DNA of 64,000 bases from Glandiceps talaboti (lineage: Eukaryota; Hemichordata; Enteropneusta; Spengelidae). The stretch's first letter is position 1; every line of letters starts with the position of its first letter. Below, piece after piece: positions 45,001 through 58,000 of the stretch. The translations under genes and the position numbers were made by a program. The notes under the pieces were generated by a model. The model saw only the letters and a program-made list of their open reading frames with translations. It was not told the DNA's origin and did no database searches. The stretch covers positions 2,607,001-2,671,000 of the forward strand of contig NC_135555.1 in NCBI RefSeq assembly GCF_964340395.1, read 5' to 3'.

Positions 45001-47440
45001 CTGTTTGTGGACTGGACTGAATTAAAGCCTGTCAAATATTAATTTTCTGATCACATGATATCAGTGACAAGTATTCCATTTTTTTCATCAGATCCATGAT
45101 AAAGAGTATGCAGATATATTCAAGAAAGCTTGTGTCCCTATCAAACAGAGACTGATCAAATTTAGAGTTACTGACAATGCCAAGATACAGCCAGGTAATG
45201 TACAAATATATTGAAACTTTCAGATTATAATATTCCTGTCAGGGATCATTAGGATTTGCTATTTTAAGTAGTATTTATATTTCTTAAATTTAAAATTATG
45301 TTAGTTTAATAGTTACTTCTGTAACTATCAGAGACATTGCATAAGAGTTGACCAGAGTTTTCACATTAGATGTATGATGATACAGAAAAACTGTCAAGTA
45401 TCTACTTGTTTTATTCTGTATGTGGATGAATGTTTAACAAATGATAAAAACTCTATGGTTGAATGGTTAAGAAAGACTTGGTCGTATTTGGTACATTGCT
45501 GGGTTGATTCCCAGTTCAAGATTTGCTTACCAGTTCAAGCTTTGACCCACCCTTGTGTGTTAGAGTACCTAGTTGTGTAAATGGGTACAGTGTTTTTGTT
45601 AAGGGTAGTATAAAGTAGGCAAAATCTACCTGACTTCCACAGTCATTTTACCAGGGTTCCCCACCAAAATCATGGCATAATGTATAGGAAAGTATACCAG
45701 TTTTACTAGATTCCCCACTTCCTGTTTAATACTGGGGTTTCTTAGCAAAAACACTGCCTGGTTAGATATGATTGTTATTTGACGAATGTTATCATATTTG
45801 CTAAGTAGTAATAAGGAATTTATGCTCCCCAGAGAGTTAATGAAGTATATAAATTGTCATTGTACAATCACAGGTCTGTGTCAGATGTAGTAATTCTGCA
45901 GCTTGTGTAGGACTGTTTGGGAAGAGGCTGTGAAAAATGCACATTATTGTTTACATCAGTTTTATTAATATTGTCTATGTTCATTCTGACAGGTACACCT
46001 CTATATGCTGCACATTTTAGACCAGGAATGTATGTAGATGTCTCGGCTAAATCGTAAGTAGTTTAAAAAGATTCAGAATTTTACATAACAGAATTTGTTC
46101 TACAATTTGTTATAAAATCAAACCAAATCAAACTTTGCTTTGGAAAACTAAACAGTTTTAAAAAAAACAAAAAAACAAAGATGACATGTGTAAAGATCAT
46201 GCAATTTTCAAAAAAGGCAGACTTTTAGATATATGTAATTTTTTGCATTGCATCATTTGCTAATGATTTAATGTAGAGATAAAGACATTACCATCTGGAA
46301 TTATAGAAGATGAGTATAATTAATTGTTGAAATCATTATTTTTTGACAGAATTGGTCATGGTTTTCAAGGTGTAATGAAAAGATGGGGAATGAAAGGTCA
46401 GCCTGCATCTCATGGTCAAACTAAAACACATAGGAAAGTTGGTGCTACAGGAAGTCAAGTAAGTTACTATCTAGGCTTGAAGATATTTGATAGCATTTTG
46501 GATTGTTACAAATTACTTGGATATTTTAAATCTCCCTCAATAACTGATTTATTCACTAATTTTTGCCTTAGAACTCAATATTTTTTGTGATTTCACAAAA
46601 TACAACGGTCATTAAACCCAGGTCAGAAAGTCCTCTAAACTAGTAGTATGTTTTGCAATGACTATTAAACTATTCCAACTGAACTGAGGAGGAGGAGGGA
46701 GAGGAGGGATGACCAGAAAAGAAGGGGAACTTTACAGATAATGTTAACATAATTTGACTGTTTGTGTTTTTTGAAAGAAGATGCCATGTTTAAGCTAAAT
46801 GTGTAATTAATTTTAAGTAAACAATATCATCACAGATTATCATTGTATCAAAACTCAATCATATCATCTTTCTTGTCACTGTCAGGGTGTTGCTAGGGTA
46901 ATGAAGGGTAAACGTATGGCAGGCCAGATGGGTAACAGACTACGAGTTGAATTGAAGTTAAAGGTAAGTCTACGATCAGAAAGAACTGTCAGAGAACTGT
47001 TAATGGTACCTTATGGCTAAATCATTCTTCACCAGAATTCCATGATGAAAATCATTTGAAATCATTACAGACTAGAGTCAAAATTATGAATATTTATGAG
47101 AAGGCAAACATTTTCAACATAAAAATATGGTTTATTTGCATAAATATATATATATTTACATAATTTGCATATTAGATTTTAATTACGAGATGTTGACATC
47201 CATTTATAGATATGGAGGGTGAATACAAGATATAATATTCTATATGTGCAAGGAACTGTGCCGGGATATTACACATCATTTGTTGTTGTGAAGGACTCCA
47301 AAATAGCAACAAATGAAAATCCACCTTTTCCGACATACATGCCAGATCTTGAAGAGGAAATTCCAGAAGATTTGTACGATGACAATATATTCAGTTTTGA
47401 GGACAATAGTGTTACATTTGAAGAGGAACGAGATAAATAG
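42059..47440 (+). CDS. MRPL3: Mitochondrial large-subunit ribosomal protein uL3m (MRPL3), 8 exons
   Basis: Exons are 42059-42141, 43075-43354, 43938-44036, 45092-45194, 45993-46053, 46350-46458, 46886-46963 and 47210-47440. All are in phase and give 347 aa (human 348). It is the mitochondrial uL3 protein of the 39S subunit, reaching toward the peptidyl-transferase centre. The first 40 residues ([13 protein letters not shown]...) are Arg/Ser/Leu-rich without acidic residues, as in a mitochondrial presequence. Family motifs include [37 protein letters not shown] and [20 protein letters not shown]. After them come [25 protein letters not shown] and, near the end, the acidic EDLYDDN. Tandem repeats lie in introns 2 and 3 and just after the stop. 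It probably shares its promoter with URI1. Confidence 0.97.
43375..43525. repeat. Tandem duplication of about 72 bp in MRPL3 intron 2
   Basis: Two units contain CACATTTCACACCAGTC, AGTCAGAAATCCAAAACACC and TTGAATAGAAAGATTCACT. It begins about 20 bases after the exon 2 donor, and both strands stay open across it. Confidence 0.85.
44395..44587. repeat. 19-20-bp tandem array, about ten units
   Basis: Unit ACTGACTAGTGGTCAAACTG with small length changes, in MRPL3 intron 3. Confidence 0.92.
45598..45756. mobile_element. CAGTG-ended inverted-repeat element, copy 3
   Basis: The left end CAGTGTTTTTGTTAAG and right end CTTAGCAAAAACACTG are inverted repeats with one mismatch. The total length is 159 bp. 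Flanking 8-mers AATGGGTA and CCTGGTTA agree at five of eight positions, a weak hint of an old 8-bp target duplication as expected for hAT elements. Non-coding, in MRPL3 intron 4. This is the most complete short copy of the family here. Confidence 0.7.
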
Positions 47441-47529
47441 ATCTACAAGAACTCATTTGAATATTGATGATGTCATGAACAAGGATGTGACTGGTTGAGT
47501 GACAATTTGCTGACAGTAAAATGTGCTGA

Positions 47530-47795
47530 TGAGTTTGGAAATTATGTACCCAGTGTTTGATACGGCTAAAAAAGGATCATTGATAAACTCGGTCAACATT
47601 ACAAGATATGCAAATGACCATGTCATTATGTACCCAGTGTTTGATACGGCTAAAAATTGATCATTGGTAAAGACAGTCAACATTACAAGATATGCAAATG
47701 ATCATGTCATTATGTACCCAGTGTTTGATACGGCTAAAAATCGATCATTGGTAAAGACAGTCAACATTACAAGATATGCAAATGACCATGTCATG
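47530..47795. repeat. 84-bp tandem repeat after the MRPL3 stop codon, three units
   Basis: TACGGCTAAAAA recurs at 47561, 47645 and 47729. Each unit also carries CCCAGTGTTTGA, GGTAAAGACAGTCAACATTA (or a variant) and ATATGCAAATGA. If the 3' UTR runs to an AATAAA at 48141 the whole array is transcribed. The period is a multiple of three, so open frames are expected by chance. Confidence 0.9.
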
Positions 47796-48140
47796 TACCT
47801 TTGTGTCATTGGAAACAGTTGTAAAATTTCATGTCTACCAGCAGAAAACAACTTGAGGTTTACAGATGACCCTGATTATGTATAGTAGGTTGGTTGGAGT
47901 ATCATCCCAAAGATGGCCCTGATTATGTGTAATTTGGTTTGAGTATTGTTCCTGAGATTTGAAATGGACAAACGTATATACATGTACATACTTTAAGACA
48001 TGTAAATTTCCTTTTTTTTGTCAACTAGCAATCATGACAGATATGGCCCTTGTCATATGGAGATGGAGTTTGCACATCTACATTCAATCAATCATTGTTG
48101 TTGTTGTTGATGGTGTCCACTAATAACTGTGTATAGGAGA

Positions 48141-48146
48141 AATAAA
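48141..48146 (+). promoter_or_regulatory. Candidate polyadenylation signal for MRPL3
   Basis: First AATAAA after the MRPL3 stop, about 700 bp downstream. Further AATAAA copies lie at 48292 and 48440, so alternative ends are possible. Confidence 0.4.
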
Positions 48147-48446
48147 CAATAGTGAAAACTAACTGCATGAAAGTTTTACTGTGTATGAAAATATTGAAAG
48201 ATGATAAGTGTGTAACTGTTGTTGATTTCCAAGTCTTCTGTCATTGTTCAGATGCAAGGATTTGTTATGTAGGTACTGACTGGATATAGACAATAAATAT
48301 AGCTTAAGTTATGTACAAATGTACTGACGAGATATAGACAGTACATGTAGCTGATGTCAGTATGACAGACAATAAGGTCACCAAGTGATGACTTCAAGAA
48401 AGTACTTGTAACTCAGATTATCATGAAAGAAATCTTGTCAATAAAT

Positions 48447-51400
48447 GTCAGCAATCTTAGTCATTTCTTTCCAATGTACATAGGGTTTCTTTATGTCTTT
48501 TCATGTGATTGTTACAGTACCTAATAATAAGTATTTGAGAGAGAGGGAAATCTAAATTGAAATGAGTGTGTGGACTGTATCACTTTTTTATGAGGAGGAA
48601 ATTAGACAGACAAAATAAAGCTCCTATAAAAAAAGATGTGTGCATGTTTCATTATCTGCTGAGCATATCTTGTAGTCACACAAGAAATATTAGAAGGTAC
48701 TTTGTAAAAGTTGATGTACCTGCATTATTGATAGCGCCCTCTAGTGATGAATTGCTGCAGTAAGCTATGATGGATGAATGGTCTGTAAACCTTTATATTT
48801 GTGTGACTAGAAAGTTCTCCGGACTTTGGTTCACTAACAAATGACATGTAAATGAAGAATATATCTATTTTTCCTGTGGAACAAGTGGAAATTGTTTGAT
48901 GACTATGTCTAGGTTGACTGTACTGTTCATGTTGTTCAGTATTCTGTTTTGTAATAGAGTGAACCTCCTCACTCACGATATCAATGCAGTGTAGTCACTA
49001 CCAATAGATGTTGCCATTAACCAGAGAATGATCATATTGGCTCGACCATAGTCTGATAACTGTCACTAGAGGGAGCTATTTACAATGATGATGGGGTGTA
49101 GGTTTATGCGAACTCCTACATTTCCTTCCCAGCTATTATCTATCAAGTATAGGCTCCAACATCTTCATTTGAATATTTCAGAACATCTTTCCCTTTCCAG
49201 TTATCATGAATGTTGTTAGCAGGAAACCCCCATGCTTGTAGATTTTCTTTAAAATTAATCATAAAATCATTATTTCTTTATGTAGGAAGGTGATAATTCT
49301 ACCATGCACAAAACATTCTGATGCAAGATTTTCATTGTAAATAATATCTTTATTAGCAAAAAAATAAAATTAATGAAAAAAAAACATTGTAGAAATATTG
49401 ATGCACAGTCCAAGTGATATATACACTGTAACACCTCTGCTGTACACCACGTTGTAGACTATTTTTATACAGGAATATGACATATACATTTCTTGAATGA
49501 TTTTTGAACACCACCAAGTTACTTGGGGAAGTATTATGTTGAAATGAAAGCTTCCAGTACTGGTCTTGTATTCAAAACTAATGTAGTGAATGAAATGTTG
49601 CAATCTAATTAAAATATGATCAACAAGAAGGGAATGCTAAATTTATATGACTTTATTATACAGGGTTAGGGATAGGAATAGGTTCAGACTTCCTTGGATA
49701 AACCGGATAGCAAGAATGTAGAACAGTGGACTGACTGTGCTACAGGTACACATTGTATGCAAGCTAGGGAGTTAGGGTTAGGGTTAGGAATTGGTTCAGA
49801 CTCCCTAGCATAAACCTGATTCTTATTCCTGCAATGAGTGGACACTGGTTTACATGTGTCCCAAATTTTCTTTCTGGTGCAAGCTAGTACTTTGAACTTC
49901 ATAAGTTCACTAAACAAGTTTCTTCACTTTTTAATTTGGTAGTTTGTAACTTTATTTGATCCATACCAGTTCACACACATCAAAATTGATCATTCCAAGG
50001 TCAAATCCTGGGACCAACCCATATTTGAATATTTAGAGGTTCAGTCAAACAAAATGGCTGCCAAGCAGTAAAAACAAGCACCTTTGTAAGGTTGGATACC
50101 ACACCACTAAAACAGGAAATATAAATACACACATCTCTTGAAATCGTTATTTTCTGATTGTCAGATATGGACGGATGTATTAACTCAAGAAAACATTAAA
50201 TAAAGGAACAAACAAATCTTCATACTTTTTACACTACTTTTCTAAATATGTCACAAGTCAAATGAATATGAATATACAAAGCAAGAAAATTACTTAAAAC
50301 TTGACATTTATATACAAAATGTAGAAAAGACAGTGTTACCGTTGGTGTTTAATAGTTTGATTAGCAAACTCAAAGACCTGGAGTACACAATTCTTGGCAA
50401 ACATGAAAATGTACAATGTAAAAAAAATTAATACCATTAAGTTCATTCATTTCATCTGAGATGTAAAATAACACCACTTGTGTATATACCAGAATAACCA
50501 ACAAATTTTGGCACCTAAAAGTCATTTGTTCTATCTCTAATAACAAAATCTTTTGTCTATAATCTCTTTTATTTCTATCAAAAAACTGAAGATAAGAAAT
50601 ATCAAAATGCTTCTATACTATTGATACCCAAGTCCTTGCATTTATAGACATTTCATGTAATTTATATAACAAAAAATTATTCTATATGTACATGTTGAAA
50701 TCAACCCTTATTATTTTATTATTCACAATACTGTAGTAGGATGTTTATGCTAGCTGCATTATCAATTTGATATCATTTTGCAATAGAACTGAGTCTTTGA
50801 AATGTGCCTAGGCTGTACTTCGATAAAACTATATTACATCATCCCAGTACAAGGTCATCTCAGTGTTAAAGAATATTGACTAAAATGTTTGATGTTGAAA
50901 CTGCAAACTTTGGCTGGAAGTAAGTTAAGACTTTATATAGTAATATCCTATGTCTCTTGGGCAAAGAATGTGTATCTTCTTCAAGGAACCCTAACCACTG
51001 TTTTTGCTTTAAAGTGTGTAATTTCTTCAAGGAACTCTAACCACTGTTTTTGCTTCAAAGTGTGTTGCCTTTGTCTTACCACTTTCAATCCTCTCTTCTC
51101 TCAGACATTCCTTCATAAGTTTGTAACTAGTACTCTGTAAAGTTCAAAAGATAAGATGGTAAACAGCGCCCTCTATCATGGAGTGAACAAGAATGATAGT
51201 TTGCAGTCAAAAGCTCAGCTTATCAAAAGCATTAATTTTAGTACTCATAAGATGGTAAATATTACAAATATTGGTTGACAGAATGTGTACTTCATTCTAC
51301 CATATTGTACAAAACCTTGTGTTCTGTCTCAGACCACCAGACTCTCAGACTCTGTTTAATGGTCTGAGGTTCTGTTTGTGTTTTTTTCTTTCCTAGGCTG

Positions 51401-51956
51401 GGCATTGTTGTCCATTGTCATATTTCTACATTTTTTGTCTTTTTTGACATGGCTTTGTACAAAATTGCTCTTCAGTACTCCTACTTTTCTTAAAGCTGTA
51501 CTACCTATTTTTAGAAACTATTTTGTTAAATATAATGATTTATACATAATATCAGACACCCCCCACACAGAATTGAATCACCTGCAGACACCCCCACACA
51601 GAATTGAATCACCTGCAGACACCCCCACATAGAATTGAACCACCTGCAGACACCCCCACACAGAATTGAATCACCTGCGGATAAACATGTTTATGTAGCT
51701 GTATAATATGGTACAATATCAAACCAAATTCAAATCCACCCTAAAATAAGTACCCCAACATGATCACGATTTCAACCTGTTACTTTACTACGTATAGATA
51801 AAATCGACCTCTCAGTAACACGTACAATGTCTTATTATTGGTATTTGAATGATTCAGTGAATATATTACTGGTTTGTCTGATTGTAAAATAATACCCCAG
51901 TTACAACTAATGCAGCTTTAAGGGGGTAAGTCACAGCACTTGTAATTAAAAATGAA
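48447..51956. other. Intergenic region between MRPL3 and the CAP-Gly gene
   Basis: AT-rich, tail-to-tail region. It has a partly duplicated segment at about 49663-49830 (GGTTCAGACTTCC / GGTTCAGACTCCC, including two TTAGGG units near 49770). There is a duplicated segment near 50980-51065 (TTCTTCAAGGAACCCTAACC, then AACTCTAACC) and a 31-bp array at 51555-51690. A last exon of the CAP-Gly gene could lie here on the minus strand, but I could not identify one. Confidence 0.6.
51555..51690. repeat. 31-bp tandem array, four units
   Basis: Unit CAGACACCCCCACACAGAAT plus TGAATCACCTG, nearly identical in all four copies. Confidence 0.92.
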
Positions 51957-52076
51957 CTATTTTACATTTATTTCAGCTGGACCAGGATAATTTTTATGAA
52001 AGTAAGTAGAGGGGATCGAATTATTCATTTGAAACAGAAATACTGTCAATAATATAAACCCTGGTTTATGTCTTAC

Positions 52077-55000
52077 CTTGGGATTCAAGACTGACACTAT
52101 TTCAGAAATTTTGACAAGTTTTCCATGACGTGGCATTACAGTGAAATATCTCTTACCCATGAATACTCCATCAGTATCACCAACTACAAATAGGAAAATA
52201 AACATATTCACATCAGTATATCAGATTTTAACTTGCTGTGAATCTCATAGCACTTTAGTACAACATGTTTTCTATGCTGATGTATGCAAATGTCTGGCGT
52301 TGCTAATATACTGTCACATTACAACCACTATCCTACTAGCTAGGTCCCCAACTTTACAGCTGAGCAGACTAGGACACAATCATTGTTCAAATCTTGCCCA
52401 GGACTTGAGCCATTCTGAAGCAAATGGCAGCAGCAAGGTTTGAACCCACAACCAGCAGATTTCAAGGTAGCCATGCACTCAAACCATTCATCCATCATGA
52501 CTTAACATTTGACTGCAGTACATGTGCATGTATATAATTCTACCTATTACAAAACCTAATCTTTCATCAAGTTTCTCGATGTACACATAGTGTCAGATAT
52601 ACATAGACTTAGTATCTAAATGCACACATAGTGTCAGATACACATAGACTTTACAACTAATAGTTTTATTTACCCAATACTACAATGTATACTTACTTGG
52701 TTCATCCATATGTACACCTACATAAATCCTAGGATCTTGATATCCTCTGTCTATCTTACCAACAAATCTTACAATACCAGTTAGAGGGGGCTTCTCATTG
52801 TCTTTATCTGAAATAGATTTGTAGAGATATAAATTATCTGTCTGGATTAGTGGAGATATAAGTTAATCTGTCTTGTAACTAGCATGGTGATGGATTAGGG
52901 CCAATTGATAGTGCAATTAGTATGTATACTAAATTATTATATCAAATTATGATATCATCAAATTATTATAATTATGTATTATGTCCATACTTGAGTTCTG
53001 CTAATAGCAACTGATGGTGAAGTAAGTCACTCACTGCTACAAATATTACTATATTACTCCTCACACATGAAAAAAAATGTTTCTTTCTTTATGTATTTAT
53101 TTATTTATTTTGCAACAAGTTGGATTTGTGTCTTATAAGCCCAAGGGGCTGGATGTGGCAAGTTTTAATAACAATTGCACCAGATCATATAAACAAATGT
53201 ATACTTTAAGTCCACATAGGACACGTTAATAAATAAAATACAACAACAACAACAACAACAACTATTGGTACATTTTAATATGCAAGTGAACCCCCCCCCC
53301 CCCCTCCCCATGTTAACTGCGAATATTTCCTTTTATCAGTAAAAACATTTACTATAACAATGCCAACAGAGGAGAGATTACAGTAAATGACATTCTGTAG
53401 GCATCCCATGTATGCTGGATTCTAAATAAGCTAAGATTTTATGATGCCAATTCATGATGCATAAATCTTATGTTTTTTATAAAAAAGAAATTCATTTTTG
53501 GTCAAAATATCAGATAATTCTGTTAAATATTGATTTGCAAAATCAGTCACAACCGAAATGCCGGATTTGATACCAAGTAACCATGACCAGATTACAAACT
53601 TGTAGGTGAATATTTACCTTTTTGTTTTCTGCCATGTTTCTCTTCAAACCTAACCATGACTCTATCTCCAAAGCGAATGTACTGTGCTCTCATCCAGTCT
53701 TCTTCCAAGACAAGACTTCCTGGTGGGATGTGGAAACGATTCAACTTTGGACCTCCTCTCCTTGTAGGAGACGGTGATGACGGTTGAGAATGGAAACCCA
53801 GTGATGTGTGTGGTCTTTGTTGTGTTTTTTCATTGGACGTCGATGATTCTAAGTCTTTACTGTAAGTTCTAACATATGGTCTAACAACTGCTGTTTTGGC
53901 TCGCCGTCTCTTTGGTGATGTTGGCGTGGAATGCTCCACAGGATGTTTGTCACCATCAGACTTTCCGCCAACACTTTCCATTCTTTGTCTCTGGTCAGTA
54001 CTCATAGAGTAAGGGTGCTGACCGACGTCAACTTGCTTGGATGACAGCTGATTTAGATATAAGCATAGGAGAGACAACTTTAAATCAAGGAAGTGAGTTT
54101 TAGTAATGCACATATTTAGCACCAAAACACACACTAATTTTACAACAACATTTTTGCATGAGATTTAATTTTTACATCACTGGAAAACTTTTAACTTTAC
54201 ATGTAATATATGAATTAGATTAGCTATTAGAACTTTTGGAAAATGGATATGAATTAGATGAATTTATTCGTTGTCAACTCCATTTTAATAACTTTTTCAT
54301 CTTTGTGTAATTTGTTCTACCTATACTACATAACTTGATTTGCTTCATCTTCTTCAACTGTAGATTTCATAGATCACAATATCTAAAAATATTAATGCTG
54401 CAATTTTTCTTTTTTCCAGAAAATTCACCAACCATTAAACCCACAAAATTCTATTTTTACTTTCACCTGTTGAAAATTTGCATTCTAATACACCTGTACA
54501 TTCTTTAAAAATCTTACTTGGAATGTTTCTTGAGCATTTAGCAAATAAAGTGTCAATGTATATATAAGTGAGTGAATCCAAACAAAGATTTGTGGATGAA
54601 AACTGACTAAATCTATTTCTTTATATGTTAGTTAGCTTGTTACATAGTTCCTCCAATAATTAAATACCACCACCATTCAGGTTAATTCGAAAACCGCAAA
54701 CATTAAACAAACAAACGCAAGATGAGTTATTGTATGTTAGTGGACACTCTCGACATACTTGGTTGCCTTGGTGATTGCACTTTGAATAGAGAGTAGGGGA
54801 GATGTTCCTGTAGTATATTTTCTGACTGAACGTTTTCCATATCTCTGCCTTCATGTGATGTAAAATCACATCTTTATCATGTATTTTGTTTTGCAATTAC
54901 ACGATACAAGTGTACAAAATACTAGTAGTACAATAGTAGATATGTGTTAGTTAGCATAACTGATCATCTATCGGTGAACTTTACTTGAAGCGGTGCATAA

Positions 55001-58000
55001 AGAGGAGAAAGATTTGTTTTTTGACTATATATTCCATCAAGTCATCCACAGTAATTTGAAATATTTCTCACTGAATACTTATTTCCTTTGTTAGCCAGTG
55101 TAAGAACAATATAAAACTAACATATTGTATTTCAATGTCTTCAAAACAGACATAGAAATAACTATTCTCAAAGTAGCGCACGACAAGATGTAGCTGTCTG
55201 ATTTTCTGTCATTATTTTGGTCTTTGACATTTCTCATCAAATTTGGAGTTTGTATATTTTCACAAGAACATTTCAAATTGGTTCATCAAGATTTTCATAC
55301 CTTGCATACTTGTCAAGATTCTCAACTTTTATTTTTTTTAAAAGTAAGAAACAAATAAGATTACTTTCTATGTTTCTACAAAATATACCAGTTTACTATA
55401 CAAGAAAACAAAATAACCTAAAGCCCAAATAAAGACTACTGCAGTTGCAAAGAAATTCATTTTTCAAAAATAATTTCTTCACATTAAAACAAAAAATCTA
55501 TTTGGATTTTCAATTTAAATTCTAATTTTCATTTATACAATCAATTTTTTCCCCCAAGTACTGCTAAAAGGACAATCACCTTGTGCCAAGGTCTATGGTT
55601 AGCGAGTGGTTCCCGTTGATGTACGGGAAGCATGGATTCACTCGTGCCAGCATCACGCTGCACAGCGGCATTGCTATGTGTGTTACCTGAGTCTGTGATA
55701 CCCGATGCATTTGTCGGCCTGGAATAAATCGGAACTCAAGCATTGAGTCAATATCAATGTGATGCCTGCATGGTGGTAGGGGAAAGGTAAGAAATAGGAC
55801 ATTAGTCATGCATCAATTGTGTAGTCATAAATTAAAAAAATAGCAAGAGATGTGAAAAATGTTATCTTCATAAGATTCCCTTCTTTTTGTATCATAAATA
55901 TACAAATAAAAAAGTTAACATCAGTATTAGCCAAGTATGTTTCAATGCTGAAAAAGAAAATGAATAAATTATGACATTTTGATGATTCTGTAAACTATGC
56001 AACATGATAGTTTCAGCAAAAAATACAGACATGTTTAATGGCACAAAGCAGTCACAGTACTTTTGTACTTTTGGTACATTGAAAAATATTAGACATTGAC
56101 ACAAGCTATCAGACCATTTGGAGACTTATGCTCAGAAAGTAGTTACTTGGTCTGTGATAGGAAATCAACAAGTGTATTTCAATTTCAGCCAATCAAACAT
56201 AGTAGAATCAACCATGTGATTCCAGCTCACTGTCAGTCAACCAATCACACATTACCTGGATTCTAAATTAGTGACTTTTAAGTGAGCACCACTAGGGTAG
56301 GTAGCCTGATAAAGTTTACTCCACTGATTGTCTCCTTGTAGGTGTTCCCTTATACATTCTAGTTCCTGTGTTTTCTGTACAACCAGACTATCCTTGCCAA
56401 TAATCAATTTCTTCAATGTTAAGATTTCATAGTGAGCCATTCTCAGTTCGTCTTCTATTTGTGGAATCGTACACACCTCAGCTTCTAAACTCTGTGTGGA
56501 GTCAAAAATATGTCCCTCAGTGTTGAAAAAAATTCAGAATCACACATTGGTTTTTAATAACCATGTGTGGAAATGTAAAATCTCTTTTCTATATTCTAAA
56601 TTGATGTATATTAAGTCTTTATTTTAGTTCAATTCAACCCAGCATCTCCCTGTAAGGTACTCTTAATTAGTGCATTGATTCATTCACAATTGTTGTAAGG
56701 TTAGTAATGTTACATTTATTCAACTACTTCATCTTAATAGTTCCACAGACTTGCATTGTAAGGACCCAAGGTACTTGAAAGTGTACTTTTAATATGTAGA
56801 TATCTTGTATCTATAGCCTGTACATGTACTGGATCTGTGATTCAATCCAATACAAGTATAGCAGAGTCAAAGATCAAGTGAGTATAGACAGGCTAGCTAT
56901 ATTGTACCATTCTAAGATTTGAATGTGACATTGTTTCCTCCATTGAAAAACAATGCTGAAAAAACATTAAATGATCACAGAGGTAATTCTTGTGTTAAAA
57001 TTATAATTTTTCATAATGAAGCCTTGAACACCAAATTTGAATGTTGAGAATAGATAATGTTTGGAAAATAACTGAAAAGAAACTGCAGTGCTGCCAAATT
57101 TTTGGAAATAACTGTTGAGGAAATCATAAGTTTGACATTTTTGTTCACTTCTGTCAATCAAACTTTGCCATAATACAGACAGCTACACACTCTCTTCGCT
57201 CCCAAGTTGTAATTTTTTTACCATTTACATTGTAATTTTTTTACCATTTACATCATAATTTCTAGTACTTTGAAGTGTTCCTTACCTGAATTTTGTTTCT
57301 TTGGTCTTTGATTGACTGTCTTGCTAATGATAACTGTGCTCTTCTCTCTTGTAAATGTTTTTTACTAGTTTCTAATGCTTCCTTAGTTTCTTCTAGCTCC
57401 TTTTGTAAAATTGGGACTACTTCTAATTCCTGTAAAAAAAATCCATCAAAATGTCATCAATAATCACATAAAGAGAAGGGAAGACAGCTACAAAAGACAC
57501 ATACTATAGAGTTGATAAACAACAGATTACCTAAACATAACAACCTATATTTTTTCCAGAAAATCCGAAAAAAAGAACAGTCATTTGTATATTCAATATC
57601 AAGACTTTTTTCATTTATAAATTTATTTATTTATTTGCAATTTAATTCAAACTTCTTGAAAAAGCCAGTTCATTGTTTTAGAACTAGTTGAAAATAATTC
57701 AACCTGTTTATAGATGTACTGAATGACTTCTTCATTTATAGATACACATGTATTTCTGACTTGATTTTCAACTTTTAAGGCGAGTAGTCAAGTCTGAAGG
57801 AAAGCAACTCACAGATTCTAACTTTTAAATGTGTTTGAACTTTAAAACATACAGTTATGGTTATCAAATAATGAATAAAGCATAGATTCTAGACTGGGAA
57901 AATGGGAAATGAAAATAACATCATGCAGAAAAGTATAAAGCTAAAAAAAGTTTTAGACAATTTTCATGATTATGCAACTTTGAATTATTCAAGTTTCAAT

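Noticed and set aside
49768-49785. TTAGGGTTAGGG-like string, possible interstitial telomere repeat
   Set aside because: Only two to three units inside a locally duplicated segment. Too short to call a telomeric remnant.
53592-54134. Reading the whole 180-codon frame as one exon with ATG at 54134
   Set aside because: Sequence before 54047 lacks coding character and a CAG acceptor sits at 54050-54048. The frame from 54047 joins upstream exons in phase.
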